The notes under the pieces are model-generated. The model was not told the DNA's origin. It searched no databases and saw only the letters and a program-made list of their open reading frames with translations. From Hysterium pulicare CBS 123377 (Eukaryota > Ascomycota > Dothideomycetes > Hysteriales > Hysteriaceae): 64,000 nucleotides of DNA. The DNA is taken from positions 1 through 64,000 of the forward strand of contig AJFK01000933.1 of NCBI GenBank assembly GCA_000467715.1, written 5' to 3'. Within the stretch, counting starts at the first letter, position 1. Every line of letters starts with the position of its first letter. The position numbers and the translations under genes are program-made. Of this stretch, positions 22,564 to 34,692 are shown piece by piece.

Positions 22564-24187
22564 CTCAGTGAATCATGTCTCTTCTGCGGTGAGTCCAAGA
22601 GGGTCGTAGTGGCGCCAAAGCGCTTTGACGGGGGCTGGGCAGGGTCCGCAGAATGCAGGACGGATCGAGGGAGGTGCGATGCAGTCAACACAACGACGAC
22701 GCTCGACAGAAGCTCGAAGACCGAGGGCGTGACGAGTTGGATGCAGATGTGCAGAGGGTCTGGAGATGCGTGGAGAGCGATGCAGTGTGGGCGGATGCAC
22801 GATAGGGGTGGTGCGGTAGGGCGTTTCACATCAGCGCTCATGCCGCCTTTGAGGTTGGCGGCGGTCGGGGAGTGAAGAGCCACCACGTGATACATGGGTG
22901 ATGGGGCCAACCACAAGGGGTGGGGGGTCCAGGGCCTTTAGCCGCATGAGAGCAACAAGACTCCATCGGAAAATTGTTGGGGTTAGCCGTTGCCAGCCTC
23001 AGAGCGCCTAATCGCCCAGTTATCAATTATTCACTTGTATTTACACACCTCAAAGCCTGAAGACATAAGTTGAGCGCGAAAGACGTTGCCGCATCGTTCG
23101 CCCGCCCACGCCGCCTCCGTCGAAGCATTGACTCCCACGGCTCCGCATTGCACAGGATGACCGCGGTATGTCAAATCAACAAGCCCTGGAGATTCCCAAA
23201 TCCGTGTACTTGGCACATCCAGCCCATCCAGCCGTGCCAAAAAAAGCCTCATCAATCGTCGGGTATAGGGGAATAATCTCCGGCAACAATCTGATGCCCA
23301 GGGCTCAATGAGAACGCTGAAGAGGTTGGCAAGGCGACAAAAGAAGCGATTGAGGTGATAGGTACTATCAAACTTGAATACCAAAGCCAAGCGACGCAGA
23401 CCGTGGAGTACGTATAGCGAAGCACTGCGGATTGCGATAGGCAATGCACATACCACTTGAAGACGGCTTTCACCAGCCGTATTCGCTACTTACCCAGCCA
23501 TCCATCTCTCATGGGTCATGGCTTCGGGGAATCTGGGCATGCTTCGTTCATGCACACTCGAAAGTGGTTCATGACAAATGTTGGCGTTGTCATGGGCAGG
23601 CCACGCTAAGTCACAGAACGTATCTTTTTCTCATCTGAGGAATCCGAGTCAAGTTCAGACGGCATTTACATAGGTAAATGGTATGGTGAATCCACAACAG
23701 GCGGACATGAGCTCGGAAGCGGCCCGTGAATTAGTATATGCGCAGAAGGTTAGATGCAATCTATTTTCCCAATCAATTCACCCGCGAAGCCGAGTAGAAC
23801 GCGTAACATGATTACATCAGCGTGTATTTTACTGCCGCTATGAGTTCTGTGTTACCGGCATGACCCGACCAGCAAGACCGACGAACTATCACCTTGACAC
23901 CTGTAAACCGCCATTCACTTAAGAATCAGACTATATCTAGTTGACCTTCTGTAGTGCGGCTCAATCATCATTGCCACACGATTCACGCGTGCTCGTGGAC
24001 TACTTGTGACCCTGTCCTTTGGCCGATCCATCCACGACTCGTCAGCCTAAAACAACACCAGGAATCGCAGACTCGTCCCCCTCATGCCACTGTCATACGC
24101 CACCTCGTTGTCGCTATAGCCGTTGATTATTCATCGCCTACAGCCTTTGCGCGCAACAGGAGCCATACCCGCAACGTATTTGGAGCC
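22564..24187. other. Divergent 1.6-kb interval between cdc24 and the F-box/WD40 gene
   Basis: This contains the 5' regions of both genes. An open frame on the minus strand at 23031-23456 (141 codons) has no known motif. A three-codon uORF of cdc24 lies at 22565-22576. No RNA gene or repeat seen. Confidence 0.5.
22565..22576 (-). promoter_or_regulatory. Minimal uORF in the cdc24 leader
   Basis: On the minus strand the sequence reads ATG-ATT-CAC-TGA, then a single G, then the cdc24 ATG. If the leader extends past 22576 in the mRNA, this three-codon frame would stop one base before the main start and could tune translation by reinitiation. Whether the mRNA includes it is unknown. Confidence 0.45.
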
Positions 24188-27068
24188 ATGGCCGGATCGA
24201 TGACCAACAACACGGCAACCCAGTTCAACGGTCCTCCCTATCTCCAAGCGCTTAGGCCCGTATCGTCAACAATGAATGCTGCGAATAAGTTTGATGAAGG
24301 TTACTCGGAAGATACCAGAAGCCAAAGTGGCAGCGACATGGCCATGAGGATTGAGTCGAGATTGGCAGACGGTCTCGGAGTGGACCAAGACCCTCAATAT
24401 CCTCTACCAGATTTTATCTTAAACATGAGCGAGAATGATCGCAGCGGTATGCAGAACACATGCCACATCCTCATAGAACCACACAGGCTGATTTATACTA
24501 GAATTTGCATACGCAATTTTACGATCGTTACGGACATCATCTATAGCGGGCATAGTTGAAATGCTCAACCCTCTTCTGCATTTGGACCCCGTAATACATC
24601 TTCCGCCCGAAATAACCTTCCAAATATTTTCATATTTAACGCCGGAAACACTGTTAAGAGCCTCTACACTGTCAAGAACATGGCGTTCTCGAACTATGGA
24701 CAGTCCGTTATGGAAGCTTCTTTTCAATCTAGAAGGCTGGGCGTCCAACCCACGACAAGTTCGTGCATTTGAAGACTCTGAGAAGTCAAGAAAAACAGAT
24801 ACAAAAGAACGGAAGACCCGTGCAAGGGCAGCGGAAGATATGGATTATGACACTCCCTCAAACAAGAAGAGATTGCGAGAAAGACCCTTATTCGGAGATG
24901 GTAATACGAGCGGAGCTGGAATTCATGACAGATTACAACCTTTGTCTCTCGACGGCTCGCAAGAAGGACCTCAATCTTGGGCAGAACAACACGGTACAGT
25001 AGAAGCCGATGATAGTCCATTAAGTAAACCTGAAGATAGGATGGAAGGTGTTGCGTATCATGGTTCTCCAGCTACGAGAACTTCATCCACGTCAACACAG
25101 ACTCGAGAACCATCCAATCGGAACAAATACGTGGATAGTAACGAAGAAAATGGAGGATTTTCTGCTTCATCTCCCCTAGACCCACCGATTCGGTCATCTC
25201 TCGTGCTGCCTTTCATGGGAGAACCCAAAATAAATTGGCAGTATTTGTACAAGCAGAAACGGCGACTGGAGGATAATTGGACCGCAGGACGTTTCTCAAA
25301 CTTTCAACTACCGCATCCTAACCACCGCGAAGAGGCCCACACAGAGTGTGTATACACTATACAGTATTCTGGGAAGTTTCTGGTCAGTGGAAGTCGCGAC
25401 AAATCTGTTCGGATATGGAATCTAGACACACAGAGATTGGTCCTCCCGCCCTTGGTTGCGCACACGGCTTCCGTTCTATGTCTCCAATTCGACGAGAGGC
25501 CTGAACAAGATGTCGTCATCACAGGTGGAAGCGATACTCATGTCCTTCTCTGGAGGTTTTCAACGGGGCAATTATTCCGAAGGCTCGATAGGGCGCATTC
25601 AGAGTCCGTTTTGAATCTTAGATTTGACGACCGCTACCTCGTGACATGCTCAAAGGACAAGACAATCAAGGTCTGGAATCGCAAAGAGCTATGGCCGACC
25701 GATGATGACTATCCAACTTCCACAACATCTGGCGCCCGCTTTCCGTCCTATATACTAAACATGCAACATCAAGTGGAGATTCAGCACCTGCATTTCAAAC
25801 CACTCAAGGAATACAGTCTCCTCATGACTTTGGACGGACATGGAGCAGCTGTGAATGCCATCCAAATTCTTGATGGCCAGATCGTGTCTGCATCTGGTGA
25901 CCGCAGCGTCAAGGTTTGGGATGTACACACAGGCGCATGTCTCAGAACGTTTTCGGGACATAGTAAAGGGATCGCATGCGTTCAATTTGACGGGCGGAGG
26001 ATTGTGAGCGGAAGCAGTGATGAGACGGTACGTATATTCGATAGGGCAACGGGGGCGGAAGTCGCTTGCCTACAAGGGCACGGAAATTTGGTCCGAACTG
26101 TTCAAGCCCAATTTGGTGATTTGCCCGGCAACGAAGACGACCTAGAAGCAGAAGCTCGAGCTGTGGACCGCAGCTTCTTTGAGGCTCGTGAAAGGGGCAT
26201 GCTTTCCACCGAACTCACAAGAGAGCAGCGCCGTGCTCGAAATGCCGGATCTCGAGACCCAAGGGACATCTTTGCTTATGGTGCCAAATTGCCCCCTGGC
26301 GGAGGAGGCAGTCGATGGGCTCGAATAGTATCTGGCTCGTATGATGAAACGGTAATAATATGGAAGAAAGAGGCCAGCGGTCGATGGGTTCCTTCTAAGA
26401 CTCTACATCAGAACGAAGCTGTCCGAGCAGCAGGTGGCAGGCCTCGACGACCTGTCGGTCAGAATCATGGTCATGGCCATGCCAACCACCTCAACGCTGC
26501 CAATCAGAATCAACAACAGCAAAATGCAGCAGCACAGCCTGCAAACCAGGCAAACGCTCCCGCAGGCCAAGCGACTACCGGCCAACCTAATTTCCAAGCA
26601 CTCGCACAACAAGCTCAAGCACAAGCCCAGCAGGCGGTATCGTTGGCGCAACAGGCACAAGCTCTCCATGCTGCTTCACAGGCTGCCATGCAGCAAGCTG
26701 CTGCTAATACCACGACCGTCACCGTGAACGTTGCATCGACGACAGCACAAAACACCAACACTGCTGCAAATCCTGCGCAAGGCCAAACGCAAGCTCAAGG
26801 CGCTGCACCGCAGCAACAACCTCAACAGCAAGCCGCTGCCGCTGCTCCTGCTGCTGCGCCCCACCATCACCACCATCCACCACATCATCACCATCACCCT
26901 GTAGCTCCTCCCAATGCCCAAGGAGCCAACTCGAGGGTGTTCAAATTACAGTTCGATGCGAGGAGAATTATTTGCTGTAGCCAGGACCCCACGATCGTAG
27001 GATGGGATTTCGCAAATGGAGATAAGGATATCGTTCTCGCTAGCCAGTTCTTTGGCGATGCATGGTAA
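24188..27068 (+). CDS. F-box/WD40 repeat protein (SCF substrate receptor)
   Basis: Two exons (24188-24446 and 24502-27068) encode 941 residues. An F-box lies near residues 117-165 (HLPPEITFQIFSYLTPETLL, WRSRTMDSPLWKLLF). A variable acidic/Ser-rich linker follows, then WD40 blades from about residue 350 (VSGSRDKSVRIWNLDT, VTCSKDKTIKVWNRKE, VSASGDRSVKVWDVHT, VSGSSDETVRIFDRAT, VSGSYDETVIIWKKE). The propeller is interrupted by a low-complexity insert rich in Gln, Ala and Asn that ends in two His clusters, before a last blade (IICCSQDPTIVGWDF). F-box/WD40 proteins bring phosphorylated targets to an SCF ubiquitin ligase. The paralog (Cdc4-, Met30- or Pop1-like) cannot be fixed by eye. The start is the first ATG after a leader with no strong alternative. 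Confidence 0.92.
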
Positions 27069-28055
27069 GGTGCACTTTCAGTGGTCGCAATTGTGATCTA
27101 GTCATCGATTGCGTTCCTATTTCCAACGCGGTGGACCTGGTCAGGACGTCAGGTTCAATGATGAGCATTTGCGGAGTTGGACGAATAATGGGAGGTCTTT
27201 TAGGTTGGCTTTCTTTTTGACAGCTTTCTGGTTAATCTTGATACTGTCTTGTCTTTGTCGTACATACTTAACCTACTATTTTTTATGGCCGTTGTTGTGT
27301 CCCCCATTTTCCTTGTGAAAATCCTTGTTTGGTAGCGAACCTAATATCACATTTGAATCTGAAGGCACCTCGGAGATAAAATTGTTACGAACTATTTGTT
27401 GATAGGACGCGGAACTGTGGACTTGACTTAAAACGTTGTTCTTGTTCTCTTTGGGACATGCTATGGGTAGGGGTATAGCCTTGCACTCCACCTCGAATGC
27501 TGAGGCCTTCGCTCTTCACAATGCCATGTTTCCCAGCCACATCAGGAGATGATGAGGCTTGGCATGGTGGACGCGGCGGAGGCGGACTGGGGGTATTGGC
27601 ATCGAACTGTCTACATAGAAAAGGGGAGATAAGCAGGATGTCGAGTCATAGAACCCGCGGGCGCCGATGGATCATGAATTTTCTCATGAAGTACAACCTC
27701 ACTTCGAGGCAGTGCACTCAGATGGCAACGGTTGTCACATTGGAGCCAGCGATCTGTTCGACGGTTTTCGGATGTACGCCATGCAGGAAACGCCGCGAGT
27801 AGGACAGGTGAAAAGCCGAATGCTCGGCCATGGATGCCACAGCAGCAGAGAATTGTAACATTATAGCCAAGTGCACGCGACTAGCTCTTGGCTTTTGGGT
27901 GGTAAGAGGTCGGCTCCGGAAGGCCAGAAATTAAGCCAAGAACACCGCGTGGTGAAAAGATGGTGCAGGCTGTTTTGACGCGCATCTCGGATGCTTGGTT
28001 GACTGGTGCGCATTTGGTCCGCACAGCTGGAAGAGCCGGCAAGGAGCATGTTTTT

Positions 28056-28107
28056 GTAGTCTTCTGCAGTCTGCAGCAGTCTTCAGCAGTCCTCAGTCGT
28101 GCTGTAG
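28056..28107. repeat. Imperfect short tandem repeat (CAGCAGTCTT-like)
   Basis: Several degenerate copies of a 10-12 base unit containing GCAGTC follow each other (cttctgcagtc, ctgcagcagtc, ttcagcagtcc). No function is evident. Confidence 0.55.
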
Positions 28108-28244
28108 GCAAACGAAGGCCACGGATGCGAGGATGAGCCGAATCCCTTTTTAGCTTTTTCACTTTTGTGGTGGGGCACGCCGGGTTACCTCGCACTGGTC
28201 GTATTGCTACCGGGCTAGGGAGCTCGGATTGCTCGCCATCCGTA

Positions 28245-28252
28245 TCCGTGGA
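28245..28252 (+). promoter_or_regulatory. PDRE-like octamer TCCGTGGA
   Basis: This is an exact match to the yeast pleiotropic drug response element TCCGYGGA, 229 bases before the start codon of a PDR-type transporter. Filamentous fungi lack clear Pdr1/Pdr3 orthologs, so the regulator, if any, would be another zinc-cluster factor. A single octamer can occur by chance. Confidence 0.3.
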
Positions 28253-28481
28253 CCTGGCCTGCCGTTCGCAGCTGGCCCAGCGAAGGACGACGCTAGCATC
28301 GCGGACCTCCAGAACGCGATTCCGAGATGGCAATACTGCGAGCACGGAGTAGCTCCGGGCACGACGCGGTGTCTAGCCTTATCATTCTTCTTGTTTCCTC
28401 CCGACCTGTTCTTATTTCTGTCCTCCTTCTCATCTTCGCGCCTTTCCTTAACCTTTTTCATTTCATTTCCGTTGGTGCAAC

Positions 28482-31400
28482 ATGACGGCGAACCTCTTCG
28501 CCGGCGGCAACATTGCCCTGACCAGCAATGATCGGGAGGCCGCACATACTGGTGTCCCCCCGCCAAACATGACTGCACAACAACACACCGATGTGCCTTC
28601 GGATTCCTCTACCATCAATGGAGACACAGGCACTCATACACACACTTCAGCCAACTCACACTTCGCTCCTTTGCGCAATTCAAGTATCGAAGGGAAAACC
28701 GAAGAGGCCCCATCTCCAGATGAGGACGCCGAGGAAAATGCTCGAAGGGATGCCGAAGTCCATCAATTGGCCAGGCGCTACACCACACAATCCATCCGCC
28801 GGAACTCGGTGTATTCTACTCGAGGCCAAAATCCTTTCACGGCCGAGCCAGATTCGCATTTAGACCCAAACAGTCCCAATTTCAGTGCCAGAGCATGGTG
28901 TAAAGCTATGCTGCATCTGCAGACCCAAGATGAAAAGGCGCACCCTCTGAGGACAGCAGGAGTCGCTTTTAGAAACTTAAATGTCCACGGTTTCGGCTCC
29001 GCTACCGATTACCAGAAGAGTGTGGGCAATGTTGCACTGGAGACCATTGGTATCGCTAGGAGACTCATGGGAGTTGGCCAGCGCAAAATCGACATCCTGC
29101 AGAACCTGGACGGATTGGTGGAGAGCGGGGAGATGCTTGTAGTCCTTGGACCACCTGGCTCTGGATGCTCTACTTTCCTCAAGACCATTTCGGGGGAGAC
29201 GCATGGATTCGTCGTGGATCCTACTTCCCACATCAACTACCAAGGTAATGCGAAGATATTTTCCTGGTTTTGGGCATATACTAACTTTCACTCATAGGTG
29301 TAAGCGCAAAGCACATGGCAAAAGACTTCCGTGGAGAGGCAATTTACACTGCTGAGGTTGACGTTCACTTTCCCATGCTTACTGTGGGCGACACTTTGAC
29401 CTTTGCGGCGCGCGCACGAGCACCTCGCTATATTCCCGGAGGAGTGACCAGGAATGAATACGCCAATCACAAACGAGATGTAATCATGGCCATCTTCGGT
29501 ATCAGCCACACTCTCAATACAAGAGTCGGTAATGATTTCGTTCGCGGAGTCAGTGGTGGTGAGCGGAAGCGTGTCAGTATTGCTGAAGCAGCTTTGAGTT
29601 CCGCACCGCTACAATGCTGGGACAACAGTACTCGTGGTTTGGACAGTGCGAACGCTATTGAGTTCTGCAAGACCCTCCGAATGGAGACCGAGATCATGGG
29701 GGCGACCGCTTGTGTCGCCATCTACCAAGCACCCCAGTCTGCGTACGACATTTTCGACAAAGTGCTCGTTCTGTACGAAGGTCGACAGATCTACTTCGGA
29801 CGTACTGGAGAAGCTAGGAAGTACTTTGAGGATATGGGATTCGATTGTCCAAGCCGCCAGACCACTGCCGATTTCTTGACTTCCATGACAAGTGCCTTGG
29901 AGCGCGTTGTTCGTCCAGGATGGGAAGACAGAGTTCCGCGGACGCCCGATGAATTTGCACAACGATGGCACGACTCAGAAGATCGAAGACAACTCCTGGC
30001 TCAGATTGAGGAATACGATCAAAAGTACACCATCGGCGGTGAGTATTACGAGAAGTTCAAGGCGTCTCGTAGAGCTCAGCAAGCCAAAAACCAGCGAATA
30101 AAGTCGCCATACACCCTATCCTATACTCAGCAGGTTGGCTTGTGTCTCTGGCGTGGATTCCAGAGATTAAGGGGCGACCCTAGCTTGACCTTTACCCAAC
30201 TTTTCGGAAACTCTGTCATGGCTTTAATTATCTCAAGTGTCTTCTACAACCTGAACCAGACCACAAGCAGCTTCTTCCAGCGCGGCGCTCTTCTGTTCTT
30301 CGCTATCCTGATGAACGCCTTTGGAAGTGCCCTGGAAATTCTTACACTTTACGCGCAACGTCCCGTTGTCGAGAAACACTCACGATACGCTCTTTACCAT
30401 CCATCCGCCGAAGCTTTTGCCTCAATGCTGACGGATATGCCTTACAAGATTTTAAACGCCATAACGTTTAATCTGGTCTTGTACTTCATGACCAATCTCC
30501 GTCGGGAACCTGGAGCCTTCTTCTTCTTCGTTCTGATCTCGTTCTTCCTGACTCTCACCATGTCGATGTTTTTCCGTACCATCGCTTCCCTCTCACGGAC
30601 ATTATCGGGGGCCATGGCGCCTGCCGCCGTTCTCATTCTGGGACTGGTCATGTATACAGGTTTCACGATTCCTACAACTTATATGCATGGATGGGCAAGA
30701 TGGATCAACTACATTGATCCGGTAGCTTACGGGTTTGAAGCACTCATGATCAACGAATTCCATAATCGAAAATTCGAATGCGCACCACAAAATTACGTCC
30801 CGCAAGGCCCGGGATACGAAGGAATCGGAGGCCAAAACCGAGTTTGTTCGACTGTCGGATCCGTACCAGGCTCACCTTACGTGCAAGGCGATGCCTTCAT
30901 CAAGTCTAGTTACAACTACGTGCATTCGCATAAATGGAGGAATTTTGGAATCATCATCGTTTTCATGCTCGCCCTCATGTTCGTCTACGTTGGAGCGACC
31001 GAAGTGATTACTGCAAAGAAGTCAAAGGGCGAAGTGCTGGTGTTCCGTCGAGGCCACAAAGCCCTGAAAGGCAAGGGTACGGATGATACTGAGAACGGCT
31101 CTTCAGGTCGTCCTGTCGCTGTCGACAAGGTGATAGAAGACGATGGCAACATCGCAATCATTGAACGTCAAACGGCCATCTTCCAATGGAAAGACGTATG
31201 CTACGATATCAAGATTAAGAAACAGCCCAGAAGAATCCTTGATCACGTCGATGGTTGGGTCAAACCAGGTACTTTGACCGCATTGATGGGTGTATCTGGA
31301 GCGGGGAAAACAACTTTACTCGATTGTCTTGCTACTCGAACGACCATGGGCGTCATTTCTGGTGAAATGCTTGTTGATGGCCGACCCCGTGACTCGTCTT

Positions 31401-33241
31401 TCCAACGCAAGACTGGATACGTTCAACAGCAAGATTTACACTTGTCGACGTCTACTGTTAGGGAGGCCCTAAATTTTAGCGCTCTGCTCCGTCAACCAAC
31501 TCACATTTCACGTAAAGAAAAACTGGAATATGTTGACGAAGTAATCAAGCTTCTGGATATGTCTGAATATGCCGACGCCGTTGTTGGTGTTCCTGGAGAA
31601 GGTCTGAACGTCGAGCAGCGAAAGCGATTGACCATTGGAGTGGAATTGGCCGCTAAGCCAGCTCTCTTGCTCTTCCTCGACGAGCCGACTTCTGGTCTCG
31701 ACAGTCAAACGTCGTGGGCTATTCTCGATCTTCTGGACAAGCTGAAACAGAATGGTCAAGCTATCCTTTGTACCATCCATCAGCCATCGGCTATGTTGTT
31801 TCAACGCTTCGACCGACTTCTCTTCCTGGCGAGTGGCGGCAAGACAGTCTACTACGGTGATGTCGGTAACAACTCGCAAATCTTGATCGACTACTTCGTC
31901 CGCAACGGTGGTCCACCTTGTCCACCAGCAGCCAACCCAGCTGAATGGATGCTTGAAGTCATTGGAGCCGCACCTGGATCGTCCACAGAGATTGACTGGT
32001 TTAAAGCCTGGCGCACGAGCCCCGAATATGCTGCAGTCCAAGATCATCTTGCTGAGCTGAAGGCAGAACGATCTCAACAGACCGCTCTTCAACGCACCAT
32101 CTCGGCCCAGAAGAAGGAAGACAAAGCCAGCAAAGCTAGCTACCGAGAGTTTGCCGCACCATTCCCAGAGCAGTTGCGCGAAGTCACCCTCCGTGTATTC
32201 CAGCAATACTGGCGTACACCCTCCTATATCTACTCCAAGGCTGCTCTCTGCATTCTTTCGGGTCTCTTCATCGGCTTCTCTCTTTACAGGACGCCAAACT
32301 CGATTCAAGGCCTCCAAAATCAGATGTTTGCCATCTTCATGCTCATGACAATTTTCGGACAGCTCCTTCAGCAGATCATGCCGCATTTCGTAACTCAGCG
32401 CTCATTATACGAGGTCCGTGAAAGGCCGTCGAAGGCTTACTCTTGGAAAGCCTTCATGATCTCAAATATCGTTGTTGAGCTGCCTTGGAACACTCTCATG
32501 GCCGTCTTCATCTTCTTCTGCTGGTACTATCCCATCGGATTATATAGGAATGCAGAGCCCACCGACGCCGTGGCTTTACGCGGCGCCCAATTGTTCCTCT
32601 TCATCTGGACGTTCCTCATGTTCACCTCAACATTCTGCCACATGGTCATCGCAGGTGTGGAAACCGCCGAAGCAGGTGGCAACATCGCCAACTTGGCCTT
32701 CTCGCTCACGCTCGTCTTCTGCGGTGTTCTCGCCGGTCCAAGCACACTCCCCGGCTTCTGGATCTTCATGTACCGAGTGTCACCATTCACCTATCTCGTC
32801 TCCGGCATGTTATCCACCGCCGTCGCAAACACAAAGGTCATCTGCGCTCCCAACGAACTCTTGAATTTCAACCCGACGAATGGCGCAACTTGTGGCGACT
32901 ATCTCAAGCCATACATCGCATCGCTCGGTGGCAGTGTGGCAAATCCCTACGCTACCACCAACTGCTCCTTCTGTCCCATCTCCGACACCAACGTCTTCCT
33001 CTCGTCGGTATCGGCGCACTACTCGCAGGCTTGGCGTAACTTTGGCATCATGTGGGTCTTTATCATCTTCAATATAGTCGCCGCTCTAGGTCTGTATTGG
33101 CTCGCTAGGGTGCCGAGGCCGAAGAAGGAAGAGGTTGTGACGGATGATGAGCCACGGAATCTCTCCGTAGCGCAGGAGTCGGCTGATTTGGAGAAGGAGC
33201 ACACGCCTCCGCCGGGGCAGGGGAAGGAGACTTCTACCTAG
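28482..33241 (+). CDS. PDR/ABCG full-size multidrug ABC transporter
   Basis: Two exons (28482-29244 and 29298-33241) encode 1568 residues with the reverse layout NBD1-TMD1-NBD2-TMD2 of pleiotropic drug resistance transporters, which export hydrophobic compounds across the plasma membrane. NBD1 has Walker [13 protein letters not shown] at about 222, where Cys replaces the catalytic Lys, a canonical signature [13 protein letters not shown], and a divergent Walker B ([11 protein letters not shown]). NBD2 has a normal Walker [12 protein letters not shown] at about 919 and Walker [16 protein letters not shown] but a degenerate signature [14 protein letters not shown]. This asymmetry is normal for fungal PDR pumps and leaves one composite catalytic site. 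Extracellular Cys-containing loops precede the last helix of each half. The substrate and the named ortholog cannot be set by eye. Confidence 0.96.
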
Positions 33242-33741
33242 GTGATTTGGGTTTGGGGGGCTTTTTTCTGGTCATGTTTTGATCTGGTCTATATTGTATC
33301 ATACTAATAAACCTAAAGAGCTTGGGCGGTGTTTTTTCATGTGTTACTATTGGCGTTTTCATGAGCGGGATCATACTCTACCAGTCGGCAGCTGATATCG
33401 CGCCTGGTAAAGACTACACCTTCCTAATCTGTTTTTTTTTCTTCATATTTAGATCGGAATTGCGAAATGTGTATTTGTACATAAATAGAACCGGGTAGAT
33501 AAGTCAGTCAGTTGGGATATCAATTGCGTTTAATTCATGCATGCATCCGTTCCAAATCCACAAGACGTGAAGAATGAAGCTTAATATACATTCCAATCCA
33601 ACTTGCTATTAGATTCCCGTTCCATTATCATCTTCTGAGGGCCCCCTTGTATTCCAGAAATCCAACATAACGCTCACCAATTAACTTCACTCCAGCCACG
33701 CCCCAACCCAATCCAAACAACCTCCCAACCTCCCAATCCTA
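33242..33741. other. Convergent 3' region, 500 bases
   Basis: This separates the stop codons of the ABC transporter (+) and the Ser/Thr-rich membrane protein (-). Apart from the AATAAA at 33306 nothing distinct is seen. Confidence 0.55.
33306..33311 (+). terminator. Possible poly(A) signal of the ABC transporter
   Basis: An AATAAA hexamer lies 65 bases after the stop codon of the transporter gene. Fungal poly(A) signals are weakly conserved, so this is tentative. Confidence 0.35.
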
Positions 33742-34692
33742 CTACTGTAACTCATGAATCTGGTCCCGATCCCCCTGAGCCGGCAACTCGACCGGCCCAG
33801 AATACTCAGGTAGATCCTGCACCGGGGAGTACGGTTCGTATTTCAGCTGGGTTTTCGAAGGCGGAGAATGCATCGTCGTAGTAGGAGGTGAAGAAAGTGG
33901 AGGAGGAGGAAGAGGAGCTCGTCGGAGGTGTTTTAGGGTTTTGAGGCTGGTGAAGATGAGGAGGAGGAGGAGGATTGGGAGGCCGAGGCCTAGACCGGTG
34001 CCTAGGGCGAGCTTTGTGCTTGTGGTTATTGAGGTGGTTGTGGGGGTTGCTGGGGAGCTTGAAGAGGTGGTAGTTCCAGCTAGAGGAGAGGCGGTTGAAG
34101 TTGATGTAGGGTTGGATATTGAGCCGGAAGAGGCGACAGTTGTAGCTGGCGGGTTCGTTGAGATGGCTGATGAGGGGAGGAGGCTGGTGGCAGGCTGTAC
34201 ACTACTCCAAAGAGAGGTCCAGCCTGAAATAGTTTCGTTCGTGACGTTGAAGAAATGGGATATAAATGCAACGTTCTTGTCTTTATCAGCTGCCTCAAAA
34301 AAGAAGATAGACGAGGCCGAGACGTCAAAATCATATATGTCAACAAGCCAGTCGAAACCCCCCTTTTCAACGTCGGATTGGTTCTTTCCTGAGAGGCGGT
34401 TACTACTTTTTTCCCTACATCATTGGAGGGGAGCCCTACTGTATATTGGCTTACCCATGTTTTCGTCAGTTGTTTGGTTCAGCTGGATCAAAAAAACACG
34501 GTATTCATCTAGAATAGTGTCCCATTGTAGCCTTTGTAGAGACCCAATTGACCAGACCAGATTGTCAGAACAGTCGTAATTTGTTCCAGCGGGCGGAGGA
34601 GTTACGAAGGCCCCAGTGTCGTTGTTATTAGCGTCATTGTTGTTAGCGTTAATGACGAGTGAGAATACAAGAAAAAGAACTGTGAAGATCAT
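33742..34692 (-). CDS. Ser/Thr-rich type I membrane protein, unknown function
   Basis: Two exons (34692-34455 and 34388-33742; 66-base intron) encode 294 residues. The protein starts with a signal peptide (MIFTVLFLVFSLVINA), followed by an Asn/Asp-rich stretch and a domain of about 110 residues with Trp and Cys (NYDCSDNLVWS, FDWLVDIYDFDVS, SGWTSLWSS). A Ser/Thr/Pro stalk of about 55 residues leads to one transmembrane helix (LALGTGLGLGLPILLLLLIF) and a tail of about 65 residues rich in Pro and Arg. The second acceptor (AG at 34390-34389) was chosen because it alone keeps frame with the first exon. Exon 2 has no internal start codon in the early part, so it is easy to overlook. The Asn-x-Ser/Thr sites NQTT and NETIS suggest N-glycosylation. 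Confidence 0.85.

Larger units (their letters stand above)
27069..28481. other. Intergenic 1.4 kb upstream of the ABC transporter
   Basis: This holds the 3' end of the F-box/WD40 gene and the promoter of the transporter gene. A short repetitive block lies at 28056-28107 and a PDRE-like octamer at 28245-28252. The last 100 bases before the start are pyrimidine-rich. Open frames here show no motif. Confidence 0.55.

Noticed and set aside
22554-22916. Upstream extension of Cdc24 by a 120-codon frame
   Set aside because: It is in a different frame from cdc24 and is closed before the cdc24 domain region.
23031-23456. 141-codon frame on the minus strand upstream of cdc24
   Set aside because: No recognisable family; probably within a long leader or promoter.
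27881-28345. 154-codon frame on the minus strand in the ABC transporter promoter
   Set aside because: No domain and composition unlike neighbouring coding exons.
31508-32386. 292-codon frame opposite the ABC transporter
   Set aside because: It is the antisense of conserved NBD2/TMD2 codons; such long shadows are common over biased coding sequence.
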